The notes: generated by a model not told the origin, from the letters alone. DNA of 64,000 nt from Bacteroidales bacterium (GCA_017633985.1 JAGBOF010000010.1:124001-188000); one strand, 5' to 3'; positions 36,523-45,926 are shown, counted from the first letter of the stretch. Numbers and translations are program-made.

Positions 36523-38358
36523 ATGATAAATATACGCAAACTTGAAAACGATTTATGGAGTGCGGCAGATGATTTAAGGGCTAACAGCAATATCTCATCC
36601 AATGAATATTGTATGCCTGTATTGGGGCTAATCTTTTTACGCTATGCTTACTCCCGTTTCAAATTAGTGGAAAAGGAAATAATGAAAGACCGACCTACAA
36701 GAAACGGAATTCCTTTGCCTGTGCAGAAATCGGACTTTATTGCCAAGAGTGCTATATTTCTTCCCTTGGAATCGCAATATAAATATCTTATTGAACAACC
36801 CGAAGATTCTTATTTGCCTGAAAAAGTCAATAATGCCATGAATCTTATTGAAGAAAACGCACCGGATTTACAGGGAATACTGCCTAAAAACTACAATATA
36901 TTCAATTACTCCGTTCTTTCTTCACTTTTGCGTACTTTTAACAATAATGATATAGACAATGTGGAAGGTGATGTCATCGGAAGGATATACGAGTATTTCC
37001 TTAACAAATTTGCAAAAAATATTGCACAGGATGACGGTGTATTTTTCACTCCTAAGTCTTTGGTTAAGATGATTGTCAATATTATTGAGCCTAAACGTGG
37101 AATTCTTTTAGACCCTGCATGCGGCAGCGGGGGAATGTTCGTTCAGACGGGGGACTTTGTTTCGCAGGACGGGACAACTAACGCCAACCGTTCTATGACT
37201 TTCTACGGTCAAGAGAAAATAGAATACAACGCAAAGTTATGTCAGATGAATCTTGCCGTACATGGTTTAAGCGGAAAGATACAATCAGGAGAGGATGCCA
37301 ATACTTTTTACAATGATGCCCACAATCTCGTCGGTTGTTGCGATTATGTGATGGCTAATCCTCCTTTTAATGTTGATAAAGTCAAAAAAGAGTTATGCGA
37401 GAGTGCAGGACGTCTGCCTTTTGGCTTACCCGGTTACAACGACAAGTCAAAAGAATTTTCCAACGGCAATTATCTGTGGATTTCTTACTTCTATGCCTAC
37501 CTTAATGAGAAAGGAAAAGCAGGCTTTGTTATGGCTTCTTCCGCTACGGACTCTGCTAACAAAGACAAACTTATAAGAAAAAACCTTATAAACACGGGAC
37601 ACGTTGATGTTATGATTTCCGTAGGCAACAATTTCTTTTATACCAAATCCCTTCCTTGTACTCTATGGTTTTTTAATAAGGATAAAAGCAACGAAGAGTT
37701 AAATACCGTTCTGTTTATTGATTCCCGCAACTATTACACCGTTATTGACCGCAACCTTAACGAATGGTCGCCCAACCAATTGAAGAATCTCAACGCTATC
37801 GTGTGGCTTTACCGCAAACAAACGCAAAAATACCTTGACCTTATTGCCGATTACGAAAACAAGATAACATCTCTTGCCCAAATATTCTCACTTGATTTTA
37901 ACAAAGAGGATATTTCCGCTTTTCTTTCCGGTGTTAAGGAAAAGAAATCCTTACTTAATGAAGAGTTTAAGCAATTGGAAAAAGATTATAAGGCAACAAG
38001 GAAGAAAGAACCTAAACAAAAATTGCAGGAATCGTTAAATGCAAAAACCGAGGAGTTAAACAAAATTAATGCTTTGCTACAAGAAATTGATGATATGCAA
38101 TGGCTCAAAGACAAATTCCCTGATAATGCTTACCATGATATACTTGGTTTGTGTAAAGCGGCAACATTGCAGGAGATTGAGCAGAAAGATTATTCTCTTA
38201 CGCCCGGTGCATACGTAGGAGTTGCAAAACAAGAAACAGATAACGAAAATTTCTTTGACAGAATGCAACAGATACAGACTGAACTTACTCTTTTGCAAGA
38301 GGAAAACACAAAACTGTTCAATCAAATCACTGAAAATTTTTCATCTTTTAAGCTTTAA
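36523..38358 (+). CDS. hsdM: Type I restriction-modification methyltransferase subunit
   Basis: The 611-aa N6-adenine methyltransferase subunit would, with HsdS, methylate the recognition site and, with HsdR, form the restriction complex. The N-terminal helical HsdM_N domain (RKLENDLWSAADDLR, VLGLIFLRYAYSRF) is followed by the SAM-binding motif DPACGSGG (D197-G204) and the catalytic NPPF (N279-F282). A C-terminal coiled-coil region (~470-540, Lys/Glu-rich) is longer than in E. coli HsdM. hsdS follows after 28 bp. No clear promoter was found; transcription may come from the kamABC side or from within the type B array region. Confidence 0.95.
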   Translation: MINIRKLENDLWSAADDLRANSNISSNEYCMPVLGLIFLRYAYSRFKLVEKEIMKDRPTRNGIPLPVQKSDFIAKSAIFLPLESQYKYLIEQPEDSYLPEKVNNAMNLIEENAPDLQGILPKNYNIFNYSVLSSLLRTFNNNDIDNVEGDVIGRIYEYFLNKFAKNIAQDDGVFFTPKSLVKMIVNIIEPKRGILLDPACGSGGMFVQTGDFVSQDGTTNANRSMTFYGQEKIEYNAKLCQMNLAVHGLSGKIQSGEDANTFYNDAHNLVGCCDYVMANPPFNVDKVKKELCESAGRLPFGLPGYNDKSKEFSNGNYLWISYFYAYLNEKGKAGFVMASSATDSANKDKLIRKNLINTGHVDVMISVGNNFFYTKSLPCTLWFFNKDKSNEELNTVLFIDSRNYYTVIDRNLNEWSPNQLKNLNAIVWLYRKQTQKYLDLIADYENKITSLAQIFSLDFNKEDISAFLSGVKEKKSLLNEEFKQLEKDYKATRKKEPKQKLQESLNAKTEELNKINALLQEIDDMQWLKDKFPDNAYHDILGLCKAATLQEIEQKDYSLTPGAYVGVAKQETDNENFFDRMQQIQTELTLLQEENTKLFNQITENFSSFKL

Positions 38359-38386
38359 AGAAACTATATCATACTCTTACTGCAAT

Positions 38387-39493
38387 ATGAAGCAAATTAC
38401 AATTAATGATTTGGGAAAAGTAATAACAGGACACACTCCTCCTACCAATGAAACAAAATATTACGGAGATTATATGCCGTTTATAAAGCCTACTGATATT
38501 TCTAAACTAACAAGATACACATATAAACCTGAACAATATTATTCTGAAGAAGCCGCAAAGAAATATGCAAACAGTCTTATTCCAAAAGGTTCAACTTTAG
38601 TGGTATGTATCGGAACTATCGGGGAGAAAATAACGCAGGCTCACACAAATCTATTTACCAATCAATCTATAAACTCAATTATACCTAATGATAATTTTGA
38701 CAAAGACTATGTTTATTATCTGCTTAAGTATAATTTAGGTAACCTTAAGGCACTTAACAAAGGTACTGCCTCAGGCAGAGAATTTGTGTCTAAATCTGCT
38801 TTTCTTAATATGGCTCTTAATGTACATGAAAACCTTTCCACGCAGAAGCGGATTGCGGAGATATTGTCGGGATATGATGATTTGATTGAAAACAATCTTA
38901 AACAAATATCTCTTTTAGAAGAATCCGCCGCCCGCCTTTACAAACATTTCTTTTCTTCTCCGAAAAAAGATAACGGAAAAGGAGAAATTATTAAACTAAA
39001 AGATATTTGCCCTATCATAACAGGGAAAAAGGATGCAAACTATGCAGACAACAATGGAAAATATCCCTTCTTTACTTGTTCGCAACAGCCATTAAGATGC
39101 AACAATTATTCTTTTGATGCCTCTGCTGTATTACTTGCTGGCAACGGAGACTTAAATGTTAAACTTTACAGGGGAAAATTTGAGGCTTATCAACGAACTT
39201 ATGTACTTATTCCTAATAAAGAAGAGTATTTATTTGCATTATATCATACTCTTATTGAATGTCTGAATGAATTAAAGGCAAAAGCAAACGGTTCTACAAT
39301 TAAATTTATAACTCTTTCTATACTTCAAAATATTGAAATCAAAATTCCGTCAAAAGAAATTCTTAATAAATTCAATGAAATAAGGTTTCCTATACAACAA
39401 AAATTAGAAACATTACACAAAAGCATTGAGTTGTACCGAGAAAGCCGTGATTTATTGTTGCCAAAACTGATGTCAGGCGAGCTACAAGTGTAA
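38387..39493 (+). CDS. hsdS: Type I restriction-modification specificity subunit
   Basis: The 368-aa HsdS has two target-recognition domains. TRD1 (about residues 1-150) starts MKQITINDLGKVITGHTPP, and TRD2 (about 195-340) starts IIKLKDICPIITGKKDANYAD. Two conserved helical spacers are similar to each other (LSTQKRIAEILSGYDDLIENNLKQI, and the C-terminal helices ending LLLPKLMSGEL). TRDs set the split recognition sequence, which cannot be read from the protein by eye. The ATG at 38387 is preferred because it begins the conserved TRD1; a longer frame from 38222 overlaps hsdM by 137 bases and adds unlike sequence. Confidence 0.93.
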   Translation: MKQITINDLGKVITGHTPPTNETKYYGDYMPFIKPTDISKLTRYTYKPEQYYSEEAAKKYANSLIPKGSTLVVCIGTIGEKITQAHTNLFTNQSINSIIPNDNFDKDYVYYLLKYNLGNLKALNKGTASGREFVSKSAFLNMALNVHENLSTQKRIAEILSGYDDLIENNLKQISLLEESAARLYKHFFSSPKKDNGKGEIIKLKDICPIITGKKDANYADNNGKYPFFTCSQQPLRCNNYSFDASAVLLAGNGDLNVKLYRGKFEAYQRTYVLIPNKEEYLFALYHTLIECLNELKAKANGSTIKFITLSILQNIEIKIPSKEILNKFNEIRFPIQQKLETLHKSIELYRESRDLLLPKLMSGELQV

Positions 39494-39497
39494 TAAA

Positions 39498-39612
39498 TTT
39501 TGCCACTTGCGGTAATAATATAGAAAACACCCCCTTTTTTGAGCAAAAATACCCGGTATTTTGACTAAAAATACCCCCCTTTTTTCGCTACTCTTTCCGC
39601 AAGTGGCAAAAA
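39498..39612. repeat. Type A element, copy 6 (different arms, same architecture)
   Basis: The arms TTTTGCCACTTGCGG (39498-39512) and CCGCAAGTGGCAAAA (39598-39612) are a perfect 15-bp inverted repeat unrelated in sequence to the arms of copies 1-5. Inside, three C-rich cores centred near 39532, 39554 and 39576 are again 22 bp apart and flanked by A and T runs. It lies between hsdS and the small ORF, just before the promoter at 39737; this is the only copy not between divergent genes. Confidence 0.85.
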
Positions 39613-39736
39613 CAACATTGTTTTTGGCAAAATTAATAACAAAAAAGGCGGTAAAATAACGGCACAAAATTTTATTGGGAAATGATTAAATTGCTGTTTT
39701 TGAATAAATGATAATAACAATATCAAATAAAAACCG

Positions 39737-39744
39737 TATCTTTG
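39737..39744 (+). promoter_or_regulatory. Promoter -7 box before the small ORF and hsdR
   Basis: TATCTTTG fits the consensus, 30 bp before the small ORF. It means hsdR can be transcribed separately from hsdMS. Confidence 0.65.
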
Positions 39745-39773
39745 CACATTGAAACAAAATAAAAAGAAAAACT

Positions 39774-39971
39774 ATGACAGGGACAGCGGAAATAACTGAT
39801 TGGTATATGCGTTTTCTAAACCCATTGAGCGACGAGGTTAAAATAGAAATAATGAAACGTCTGTTAGATTCATTAGCGGAAAGCATAAAAGCAAGAAACA
39901 ATTCAGAAAATAAAGACATTGCCCTACCGGATTTCAAAGGCGGATGGGAATATATAAAAAGGGAGAAATAA
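39774..39971 (+). CDS. Small antitoxin-like protein inside the restriction locus
   Basis: The 65-aa protein (MTGTAEITDWYMRFLNPL at the start, FKGGWEYIKREK at the end) resembles the small Bacteroidota proteins that precede PIN or RelE-type toxins. The resemblance is in length, the amphipathic helix LSDEVKIEIMKRLLDSL and the Gly-Trp-Glu tail. No toxin gene follows; hsdR starts 13 bp after its stop. It has a promoter of its own that must also serve hsdR. It may be an orphan antitoxin or a control protein for the restriction subunit; both are inference. Confidence 0.6.
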   Translation: MTGTAEITDWYMRFLNPLSDEVKIEIMKRLLDSLAESIKARNNSENKDIALPDFKGGWEYIKREK

Positions 39972-39984
39972 AAATCATATAACG

Positions 39985-42900
39985 ATGGGGAAAGATTACA
40001 GCGAAAATATTTTAGTGCAGGAAAGCACGGGCAAAGTTTTGGAAGAAAAACTCGGTTGGAAAGTTATTTTTGCTTATAATCAAGAAATACTCGGCGAAAA
40101 CGGAACTTTGGGCAGAAAAGATTACAGCGAAGTTCTGTTATTGCGTCATTTGAAACAGGCACTTTTGAGAATCAATCCTTGGATAGATGACAAGGCGGTA
40201 AAGAAAATAGAAGAAACTCTCTTATCATTGCCTTCTACCCTGTCGCTTATGCAAATCAACGAAACAATTTACGGATATATCAAAGACGGAATTGATATTG
40301 AATATTTTAACCCTGCAACTAACCGCAATGAAATAAGAAAAGCATTTGTTATTGATTGGAACGATATCAACAATAACGAATTTTTGGCTGTCAAAGAAAT
40401 GAAAATTCACGGCAAGATATACAATTGCCGTACTGATATTGTAGGTTTTGTCAATGGTATTCCTTTGTTGTTTATGGAATTCAAACGTCAGGATGTTGAT
40501 GTTGCCTACGCATACGATAACAACTACAAACATTATCACTATGCCATACCACAGTTGTTTTATTACAACGCTTTTATGATTTTAAGCAACGGTTTGGATG
40601 CACGAATCGGGACATTGGAAAGCAAATATGAGTTTTTCCATCAATGGAAACGCTTAAAAGAAGACGAAGAAGGCAAAGTGGATTTGGAAACTATGCTTTT
40701 GGGAGTTTGTAATAAAGAAACGTTTTTGGATTTGTTGGAAAACTTTATTTTATTTGACAAATCCTCAGGAAAAACTAACAAGATACTTGCCCGCAATCAC
40801 CAATATTTAGGAGTAAATGAGGCTTTGCAGGCGTATAAAGAAAGAAAACTGTTGGAAGGTAAGTTAGGAGTTTTTTGGCATACGCAAGGAAGCGGAAAAA
40901 GTTACTCAATGGTTTTTCTTTGTTCAAAAATCAAAAGAAAATGTAGCGGTTCGCCTACATTTATTTTGCTCACTGACAGAGAGGAATTAAACAAACAAAT
41001 ATCTTCTACGTTTGTTAATTGCTCTTTATTGCCGCAAACAAAAACGGAAGACTGTATTCCGAAAAATGCAGAGCAACTTTACAGTCTTATTCCTAAAAAT
41101 CCGTCTTTTGTTTTCACGCTTATACAAAAATTTAACAGAGAAAATGTTACTCCTTTGCATACTGAGTTTGACATTGTCGTTATTTCGGACGAAGCACACC
41201 GCTCGCAATACGGTAACTTTGCGAATAATCTTAATAAATTCTTACCTGATGCTTCCAAGATAGGATTTACAGGTACTCCGTTGATGAATGACGATGAAAT
41301 AACTAAACGAACATTCGGCAAGTACGTATCTGTCTATGATTTTAAGCGTGCTGTGGAAGATAATGCCACAGTTCCTTTGTATTATGAGAACAGAAGCGAG
41401 AAGTTAAAGCAATTAAACAATCCGCAAATCACACAAGATATTTTAAATGCGATAGATAATGCCGATTTAGACCCTAATCAACAGGAGAAATTGGAGAAAC
41501 AATTTGCCAAAGAAATACATCTTTTGCGTGCAGAGCCGAGATTGAATATTATTGCCAAGGATTTTGTCAGCCATTACTCACAACATTACGGTGAAGGCAA
41601 GGCTATGATGGTTTGTTTGGACAAAGTTTCCTGCGTTATGATGTATAACAAAGTCCAAAAGTATTGGCAGGAAGAGATTTCCTTACTTGAAAAACAGATT
41701 AAGCAAAATACGTCCGACCAATTGCAAAACGAACTCAACGCAAGGTTGCAATGGATGAAAGAAACCGAAATGTGTGTTGTCGTTTCCCAACAACAAAATG
41801 AAGAAGAAACATTTAAAAAATGGAATCTCAATATTGAGCCTCACCGTGTGAAGATGAACAACCGTGAATTGGACAAAGAATTTAAAGACAAGCAAAATCC
41901 TTTCCGTGTTGTGTTTGTTTGTGCTATGTGGCTCACGGGTTTTGACGTCAAATGCTTATCTTATCTTTATTTGGACAAACCTTTGAAAGCCCATACCTTA
42001 ATGCAGACTATTGCAAGGGCTAACCGTGTGGATGAAAACAAATCAAACGGACTTATTATTGATTATATAGGTATTGTTAAGCAATTACAACAGGCTTTGG
42101 CTACATTTACCGTAGGCAAAAACACAACGGAGGGCAGCAGTCCGACACAAGACAAAAGCGTTTTGATTCAAAGATTGTTTGACACTTTGCAAAAAACCGA
42201 AGATTTCTTAAAAGAGTGCGGTTTTGAGTTACAAAAACTAATCAACAGCACGGATTTTGAAAAACTTATGTTATTACAGGATTGTTGCAACGCCGTTTGT
42301 AAAGACATTAAGACAAGAAAAACTTTTGTTACATACGCTCAAGATATTATAAAGATATTCAAATTTATTGATTATTCAGATGTTGATACCAATTGCTTAC
42401 AAAAACGCGATGCAATCTGTGCTGTGTATAAGCAATTGATGAAAAAACGCCGTAAAGCCGACAATACGGATTTGATGGTGCAGATTCACGGTATTATAAG
42501 CGAATACCTACAAACGGAAGAGCAGAAAAACACCACTCAACACATTATTGATATAAGTAAGATTGATTTTGATTTACTCAAAAGGGAATTTTCAAAACGC
42601 AAACACAAGAATCTTATCTTTAAAGATTTGAAAGAAATTATTATACAAAGACTTGAACAATTGCTTGATAAGAATAATTCCGACAAAAGAACGGATTATT
42701 ATCTCCGTTACCAAGATATTATTGAGCAATACAATCTTGCACAAGACAAGGCGGAGATTGAGCGCTGTTTTGCCTTACTTATGACACTTGCAGACGAACT
42801 TGACAAAGAGCAACAGCGTTATATACGCGAGGGATTCACCAATGAAGAGGAACTTGCTATATATGATTTGCTTTTTAAGGAAGATCTTTCCAAAGAAGAC

Positions 42901-43134
42901 ATAAAAAAGATAAAGCAATTTGCACCAGAATTGCTTTACAGGATAAAAAGCGAAATCAAAAAGTTAGATAATTGGACAGATAAGACAGAAACGCGGACTA
43001 TTGTCTATAATGTAATCCGCGATGATATGTATAAAAATCTTCCTGACAGTTACGGAAATCCTCTTATTGATTTTGACAATTACTGCAATAATATTTACAG
43101 ATATGCTTACGAACATTACAAGCATATAGCATAA
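39985..43134 (+). CDS. hsdR: Type I restriction endonuclease subunit
   Basis: The 1049-aa motor-nuclease subunit translocates and cuts unmodified DNA. The N-terminal PD-(D/E)xK nuclease shows D151 and E165-F-K167 (MEFKRQDVDVAYAY). The SF2 translocase has Walker A QGSGKS (K305), the DEAH box D402-H405 (ISDEAHRSQYG), motif III FTGTPL and motif VI QTIARANRVDE. The C-terminal helical region from ~720 binds the HsdM2S core. All key residues are present, so an active enzyme is likely. It is 13 bp downstream of the small ORF. Confidence 0.95.
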   Translation: MGKDYSENILVQESTGKVLEEKLGWKVIFAYNQEILGENGTLGRKDYSEVLLLRHLKQALLRINPWIDDKAVKKIEETLLSLPSTLSLMQINETIYGYIKDGIDIEYFNPATNRNEIRKAFVIDWNDINNNEFLAVKEMKIHGKIYNCRTDIVGFVNGIPLLFMEFKRQDVDVAYAYDNNYKHYHYAIPQLFYYNAFMILSNGLDARIGTLESKYEFFHQWKRLKEDEEGKVDLETMLLGVCNKETFLDLLENFILFDKSSGKTNKILARNHQYLGVNEALQAYKERKLLEGKLGVFWHTQGSGKSYSMVFLCSKIKRKCSGSPTFILLTDREELNKQISSTFVNCSLLPQTKTEDCIPKNAEQLYSLIPKNPSFVFTLIQKFNRENVTPLHTEFDIVVISDEAHRSQYGNFANNLNKFLPDASKIGFTGTPLMNDDEITKRTFGKYVSVYDFKRAVEDNATVPLYYENRSEKLKQLNNPQITQDILNAIDNADLDPNQQEKLEKQFAKEIHLLRAEPRLNIIAKDFVSHYSQHYGEGKAMMVCLDKVSCVMMYNKVQKYWQEEISLLEKQIKQNTSDQLQNELNARLQWMKETEMCVVVSQQQNEEETFKKWNLNIEPHRVKMNNRELDKEFKDKQNPFRVVFVCAMWLTGFDVKCLSYLYLDKPLKAHTLMQTIARANRVDENKSNGLIIDYIGIVKQLQQALATFTVGKNTTEGSSPTQDKSVLIQRLFDTLQKTEDFLKECGFELQKLINSTDFEKLMLLQDCCNAVCKDIKTRKTFVTYAQDIIKIFKFIDYSDVDTNCLQKRDAICAVYKQLMKKRRKADNTDLMVQIHGIISEYLQTEEQKNTTQHIIDISKIDFDLLKREFSKRKHKNLIFKDLKEIIIQRLEQLLDKNNSDKRTDYYLRYQDIIEQYNLAQDKAEIERCFALLMTLADELDKEQQRYIREGFTNEEELAIYDLLFKEDLSKEDIKKIKQFAPELLYRIKSEIKKLDNWTDKTETRTIVYNVIRDDMYKNLPDSYGNPLIDFDNYCNNIYRYAYEHYKHIA

Positions 43135-43144
43135 CATTAATTTT

Positions 43145-43813
43145 ATGGAAGATAAGAAAGAAAAACAGATACACCCGTTTATTGATAAAAGAGTGGAAGA
43201 TTATTGCGGTAAACACCATTCCAACCGCAACGAAATATTACAAGAATTGGACCGTCAGACACATCTGAAATTTGTTAAGCCACACATGGTAAGCAGTGCG
43301 TGGCAGGGTGAGTTTTTGATGCTTATTTGCAAAATCCTAAAGCCAAAACATATATTGGAAATCGGAACTTTTTCGGGTTATGCGACTACTTGTTTCGCCC
43401 TTGCTACTGATGACAATTGCAAGATAGACACAGTGGAAGCCCTTAAGGAATATGAGCCGTTTTTAATCAAGAATTTCACCGATAACGGTGTGATTGACAA
43501 GATTCAAATGCATTTCGGACAAGGTCTTGAGGTTATTCAAGGGTTTGAAGACAATACATACGACCTTATTTTCCTTGATGCCGAAAAAATTCATTATCCT
43601 GACTACTACCCTACGTTGGTCAAAAAACTTACAAAAGGCGGCTTACTGATTGCAGACAACATTTTGTGGTACGGAAAAGTCGTTTTGGATTCCGTAAACG
43701 ATAAAGATACTTTGGCAATAAGAAAATTCAATGATTTAATAACCCATGATGAACGGATGGAAAGCCTCATTATACCAATAAGGGACGGTTTGATTGTAGG
43801 AAGGCGTAAATAA
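43145..43813 (+). CDS. Class I SAM-dependent O-methyltransferase (family 3, COMT-like)
   Basis: The 222-aa protein matches the catechol/caffeoyl-CoA O-methyltransferase family. The SAM motif is ILEIGTFSGYATTCFALA (about residues 60-77), the acidic metal-binding region is LIFLDAEKIHYPDYY, and the post-motif is KGGLLIADNILWYGKV with the metal-ligating Asp-Asn. It has the standard C-terminus (RDGLIVGRRK). The substrate is unknown; in bacteria such enzymes are often annotated only by family. It follows hsdR by 10 bp and may be cotranscribed. Its last 78 bp overlap the 3' end of the facing outer membrane gene. Confidence 0.9.
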   Translation: MEDKKEKQIHPFIDKRVEDYCGKHHSNRNEILQELDRQTHLKFVKPHMVSSAWQGEFLMLICKILKPKHILEIGTFSGYATTCFALATDDNCKIDTVEALKEYEPFLIKNFTDNGVIDKIQMHFGQGLEVIQGFEDNTYDLIFLDAEKIHYPDYYPTLVKKLTKGGLLIADNILWYGKVVLDSVNDKDTLAIRKFNDLITHDERMESLIIPIRDGLIVGRRK

Positions 43814-44266
43814 ACGGCGTGAAAACGTTGCCGAAATCTCCAGCCAACTGTCTTGTGAAAACTGATAAAGCAAATTAACGTTCGCACCCGCTTCATTAAA
43901 TAATCCATTATAGAAAACACTTCCGCCGACAGTCAATTTATCATTCGGACTGTATGTTGCACCAAAATATAATGATGCAGAATTTCTGTTTCTCGGACTT
44001 CTGTCGGATAATTCCCGCGCAATATTTATGTTAAATACGTTTGCACCGAAATATATCGCCGTTTTATTGTCCAATTGCCGTTGATAATCCGCTCCGAATG
44101 TGTTTACGAAAAAATTATTGCTGAAATAATCCTGTCCGAATGACACCGAGGCATGCAAAGACATGTGTTCGCTGCTGCTGTCTGCCGCATTCATTCTTTC
44201 ATGCGGCTGTGCAACAGCTCCCAATGCCGTAAAAAACAATACCGATATGAAAATAATTTTTTTCAT
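43736..44266 (-). CDS. Small outer membrane beta-barrel-like protein
   Basis: The 176-aa protein has a signal peptide (MKKIIFISVLFFTALGAVAQ), then alternating hydrophobic strands (TAIYFGANVFNINIA, SASLYFGATYSPNDKLTVGGSVFYNG, WLEISATFSR). That fits a small outer membrane barrel. It starts one base into the stop of the upstream PorT-like gene (TAATG), so the two are translationally coupled. Its C-terminal 25 residues are encoded opposite the end of the O-methyltransferase gene; the last ~20 residues (NQTVPYWYNEAFHPFIMGY) do not look strand-like and may be a readthrough tail after loss of an earlier stop. Confidence 0.65.
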   Translation of the reverse strand: MKKIIFISVLFFTALGAVAQPHERMNAADSSSEHMSLHASVSFGQDYFSNNFFVNTFGADYQRQLDNKTAIYFGANVFNINIARELSDRSPRNRNSASLYFGATYSPNDKLTVGGSVFYNGLFNEAGANVNLLYQFSQDSWLEISATFSRRLFTPSYNQTVPYWYNEAFHPFIMGY

Positions 44267-45198
44267 TACAATTTCAAACCGTGTTTCCACTTATCAAAGA
44301 AATAAGAAACGGTGAAAGAAAGTACGTGTTGCCGCGGACAAGTCGGTACATCCATGTTAAAATATTCCCAGGAGTTATGATAAGGTTGTCCTTTCTCCGT
44401 ATAACGTCCCGAGAAATCGTAATTATAATTATATAAATATGTAAGGGAAAACTGATAAGACAACATAAACTGGAATTGCTTCCATTCCAAACCCAAACCT
44501 ACCTGAACACCGCCGTCAATCTTATATGTACCGCTTGAAAGAAACGTATCGTCATCGTCAGCCCAATAATCATTTGCACCGTGTACCGTAAAATCGCATC
44601 CTATAAGGTCATAAGTGCCGTGTTCTTCGTCAATAAACGGCTCTTGCACTGCCGTGTGGAACAATCTCGGTTCATCATATTGTCCGTAATGGTCAAAAAA
44701 CGAAGTTTGTCCGAAAACACCTACACCTAAAAACAATCCCGCCGATACAAGCAAGTCAACATCCTTGACAGGATACTTATAAATCATTTCAACCGGTAAC
44801 TGGATATAATGAGCCTGCGCATCGATTTCCACTTGTTGCGAATTAAGTTTATAACCTTTAGTTGTCCATATAAGAGATGCCTGAACATACCATCTGTCCA
44901 CCAATTTAAGCTGGGCAGTCAATCCAGCATTGAAACCAATACGGCTTCTGGTGTCCGTAAAACCTATATAATTTTTATTAATATCCCAATAAGCCAATCC
45001 GTTCCACACATCCAAGCCCTGCGCACTTGTCAAATCGCTTAAATTCAACCCTGCGCGCAATCCCAAACGTATTTTGTTTCTGTGATCATCAGGACGGCGG
45101 ATTGCATTATCCAAATATCTTTGGGCATTTGCTCCGTTTAACAACGTAAAAACGAATAAAAATGCGGTTATATACCTTTTCCAATTCATATAAATCAA
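44266..45198 (-). CDS. PorT-family outer membrane beta-barrel protein
   Basis: The 310-aa protein has a signal peptide (about residues 1-25, ending NGANAQ). An outer membrane beta-barrel domain of the PorT/OMP_b-brl type follows, with LGLRAGLNLSDLTS near the N-terminus, YVQASLIWTTKGYKL, IQLPVEMIYKYPVKDVDLLVSAGLFLGVG, VQVGLGLEWKQFQFMLSYQFSL and HVLSFTVSYFF at the C-terminus. A role in envelope structure or secretion is possible; the ligand is not visible. The promoter is at 45209-45216 on the minus strand. It is coupled to the next barrel gene by a one-base overlap. Confidence 0.82.
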   Translation of the reverse strand: MIYMNWKRYITAFLFVFTLLNGANAQRYLDNAIRRPDDHRNKIRLGLRAGLNLSDLTSAQGLDVWNGLAYWDINKNYIGFTDTRSRIGFNAGLTAQLKLVDRWYVQASLIWTTKGYKLNSQQVEIDAQAHYIQLPVEMIYKYPVKDVDLLVSAGLFLGVGVFGQTSFFDHYGQYDEPRLFHTAVQEPFIDEEHGTYDLIGCDFTVHGANDYWADDDDTFLSSGTYKIDGGVQVGLGLEWKQFQFMLSYQFSLTYLYNYNYDFSGRYTEKGQPYHNSWEYFNMDVPTCPRQHVLSFTVSYFFDKWKHGLKL

Positions 45199-45208
45199 AT
45201 TTAATTTG

Positions 45209-45216
45209 CAAATATA
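45209..45216 (-). promoter_or_regulatory. Promoter -7 box for the outer membrane gene pair
   Basis: The plus strand reads CAAATATA, giving TATATTTG about 10 bp before the start codon, so the 5' leader would be almost absent. Confidence 0.5.
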
Positions 45217-45259
45217 GTATAATTTTCCGTTTTAGTGTTAAAAAACTTTAATTTTTTTA

Positions 45260-45736
45260 CTAATCGGTTCCGAATTTTATATGATTGAATTTTGAAAGCT
45301 CCTCTTGGCTTAAGTGTAAATCAAATTTAACTTTCAAAGCCGACGGTCTGTGGGTAAAGATCAGCAAAAAGGAGAAAATATCAAATATTATACTGCCTAT
45401 TTGTCTGCTTAACAACATTATAACAAAGCAAACGATGCTTATAAGTGCATAACACATCATCTGTTTTGTGTATATCGATTTATAATTTTTAAGTTTTGTC
45501 AAAAGATCTGATGACTGCAATTTCTTTACCTGCTTTTTTCCGTATCTGTCTGCATAAAAAACCAAAGCAACAATTAATAATATGCATACAAAATTCCAAT
45601 ATACCGAACCGTTTGCACCGTTTGAAGAAAAATCTTTAGATACCAACGGCACCAAAAGCGTGATTACGGCAAAAAATACGGTTATAACCAACGAGGAAAA
45701 CCACGAAACTTTAAGTATTTGCAAATATCTGTTCAT
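45260..45736 (-). CDS. Hypothetical inner membrane protein
   Basis: The 158-aa protein has four predicted membrane helices (about residues 12-34, 48-64, 93-112 and 113-130) with a basic cytoplasmic loop (YGKKQVKKLQSSDLLTKLKNYKS) between the second and third. No family recognised. It has its own promoter (TAACTTTG on the minus strand, 45801-45808) about 65 bp upstream, and nothing in the neighbourhood points to a function. Confidence 0.7.
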   Translation of the reverse strand: MNRYLQILKVSWFSSLVITVFFAVITLLVPLVSKDFSSNGANGSVYWNFVCILLIVALVFYADRYGKKQVKKLQSSDLLTKLKNYKSIYTKQMMCYALISIVCFVIMLLSRQIGSIIFDIFSFLLIFTHRPSALKVKFDLHLSQEELSKFNHIKFGTD

Positions 45737-45800
45737 AGAATATTAAAATAATTTCTGTCCTTATTTATATAATTGTATAAATACGCTTTTTAAGCGGCTG

Positions 45801-45808
45801 CAAAGTTA
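45801..45808 (-). promoter_or_regulatory. Promoter -7 box for the inner membrane protein gene
   Basis: The plus strand reads CAAAGTTA, that is TAACTTTG on the coding strand. Confidence 0.55.
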
Positions 45809-45926
45809 AATAATTTTTTTGTCTTTGCACTATATTTTATCAAAATATCCCTATAATTTATTATAATGTAATAACAAAAAACCGACATTACACATTGCGC
45901 CGATGTTTTATAAAAATATTTTTCCG

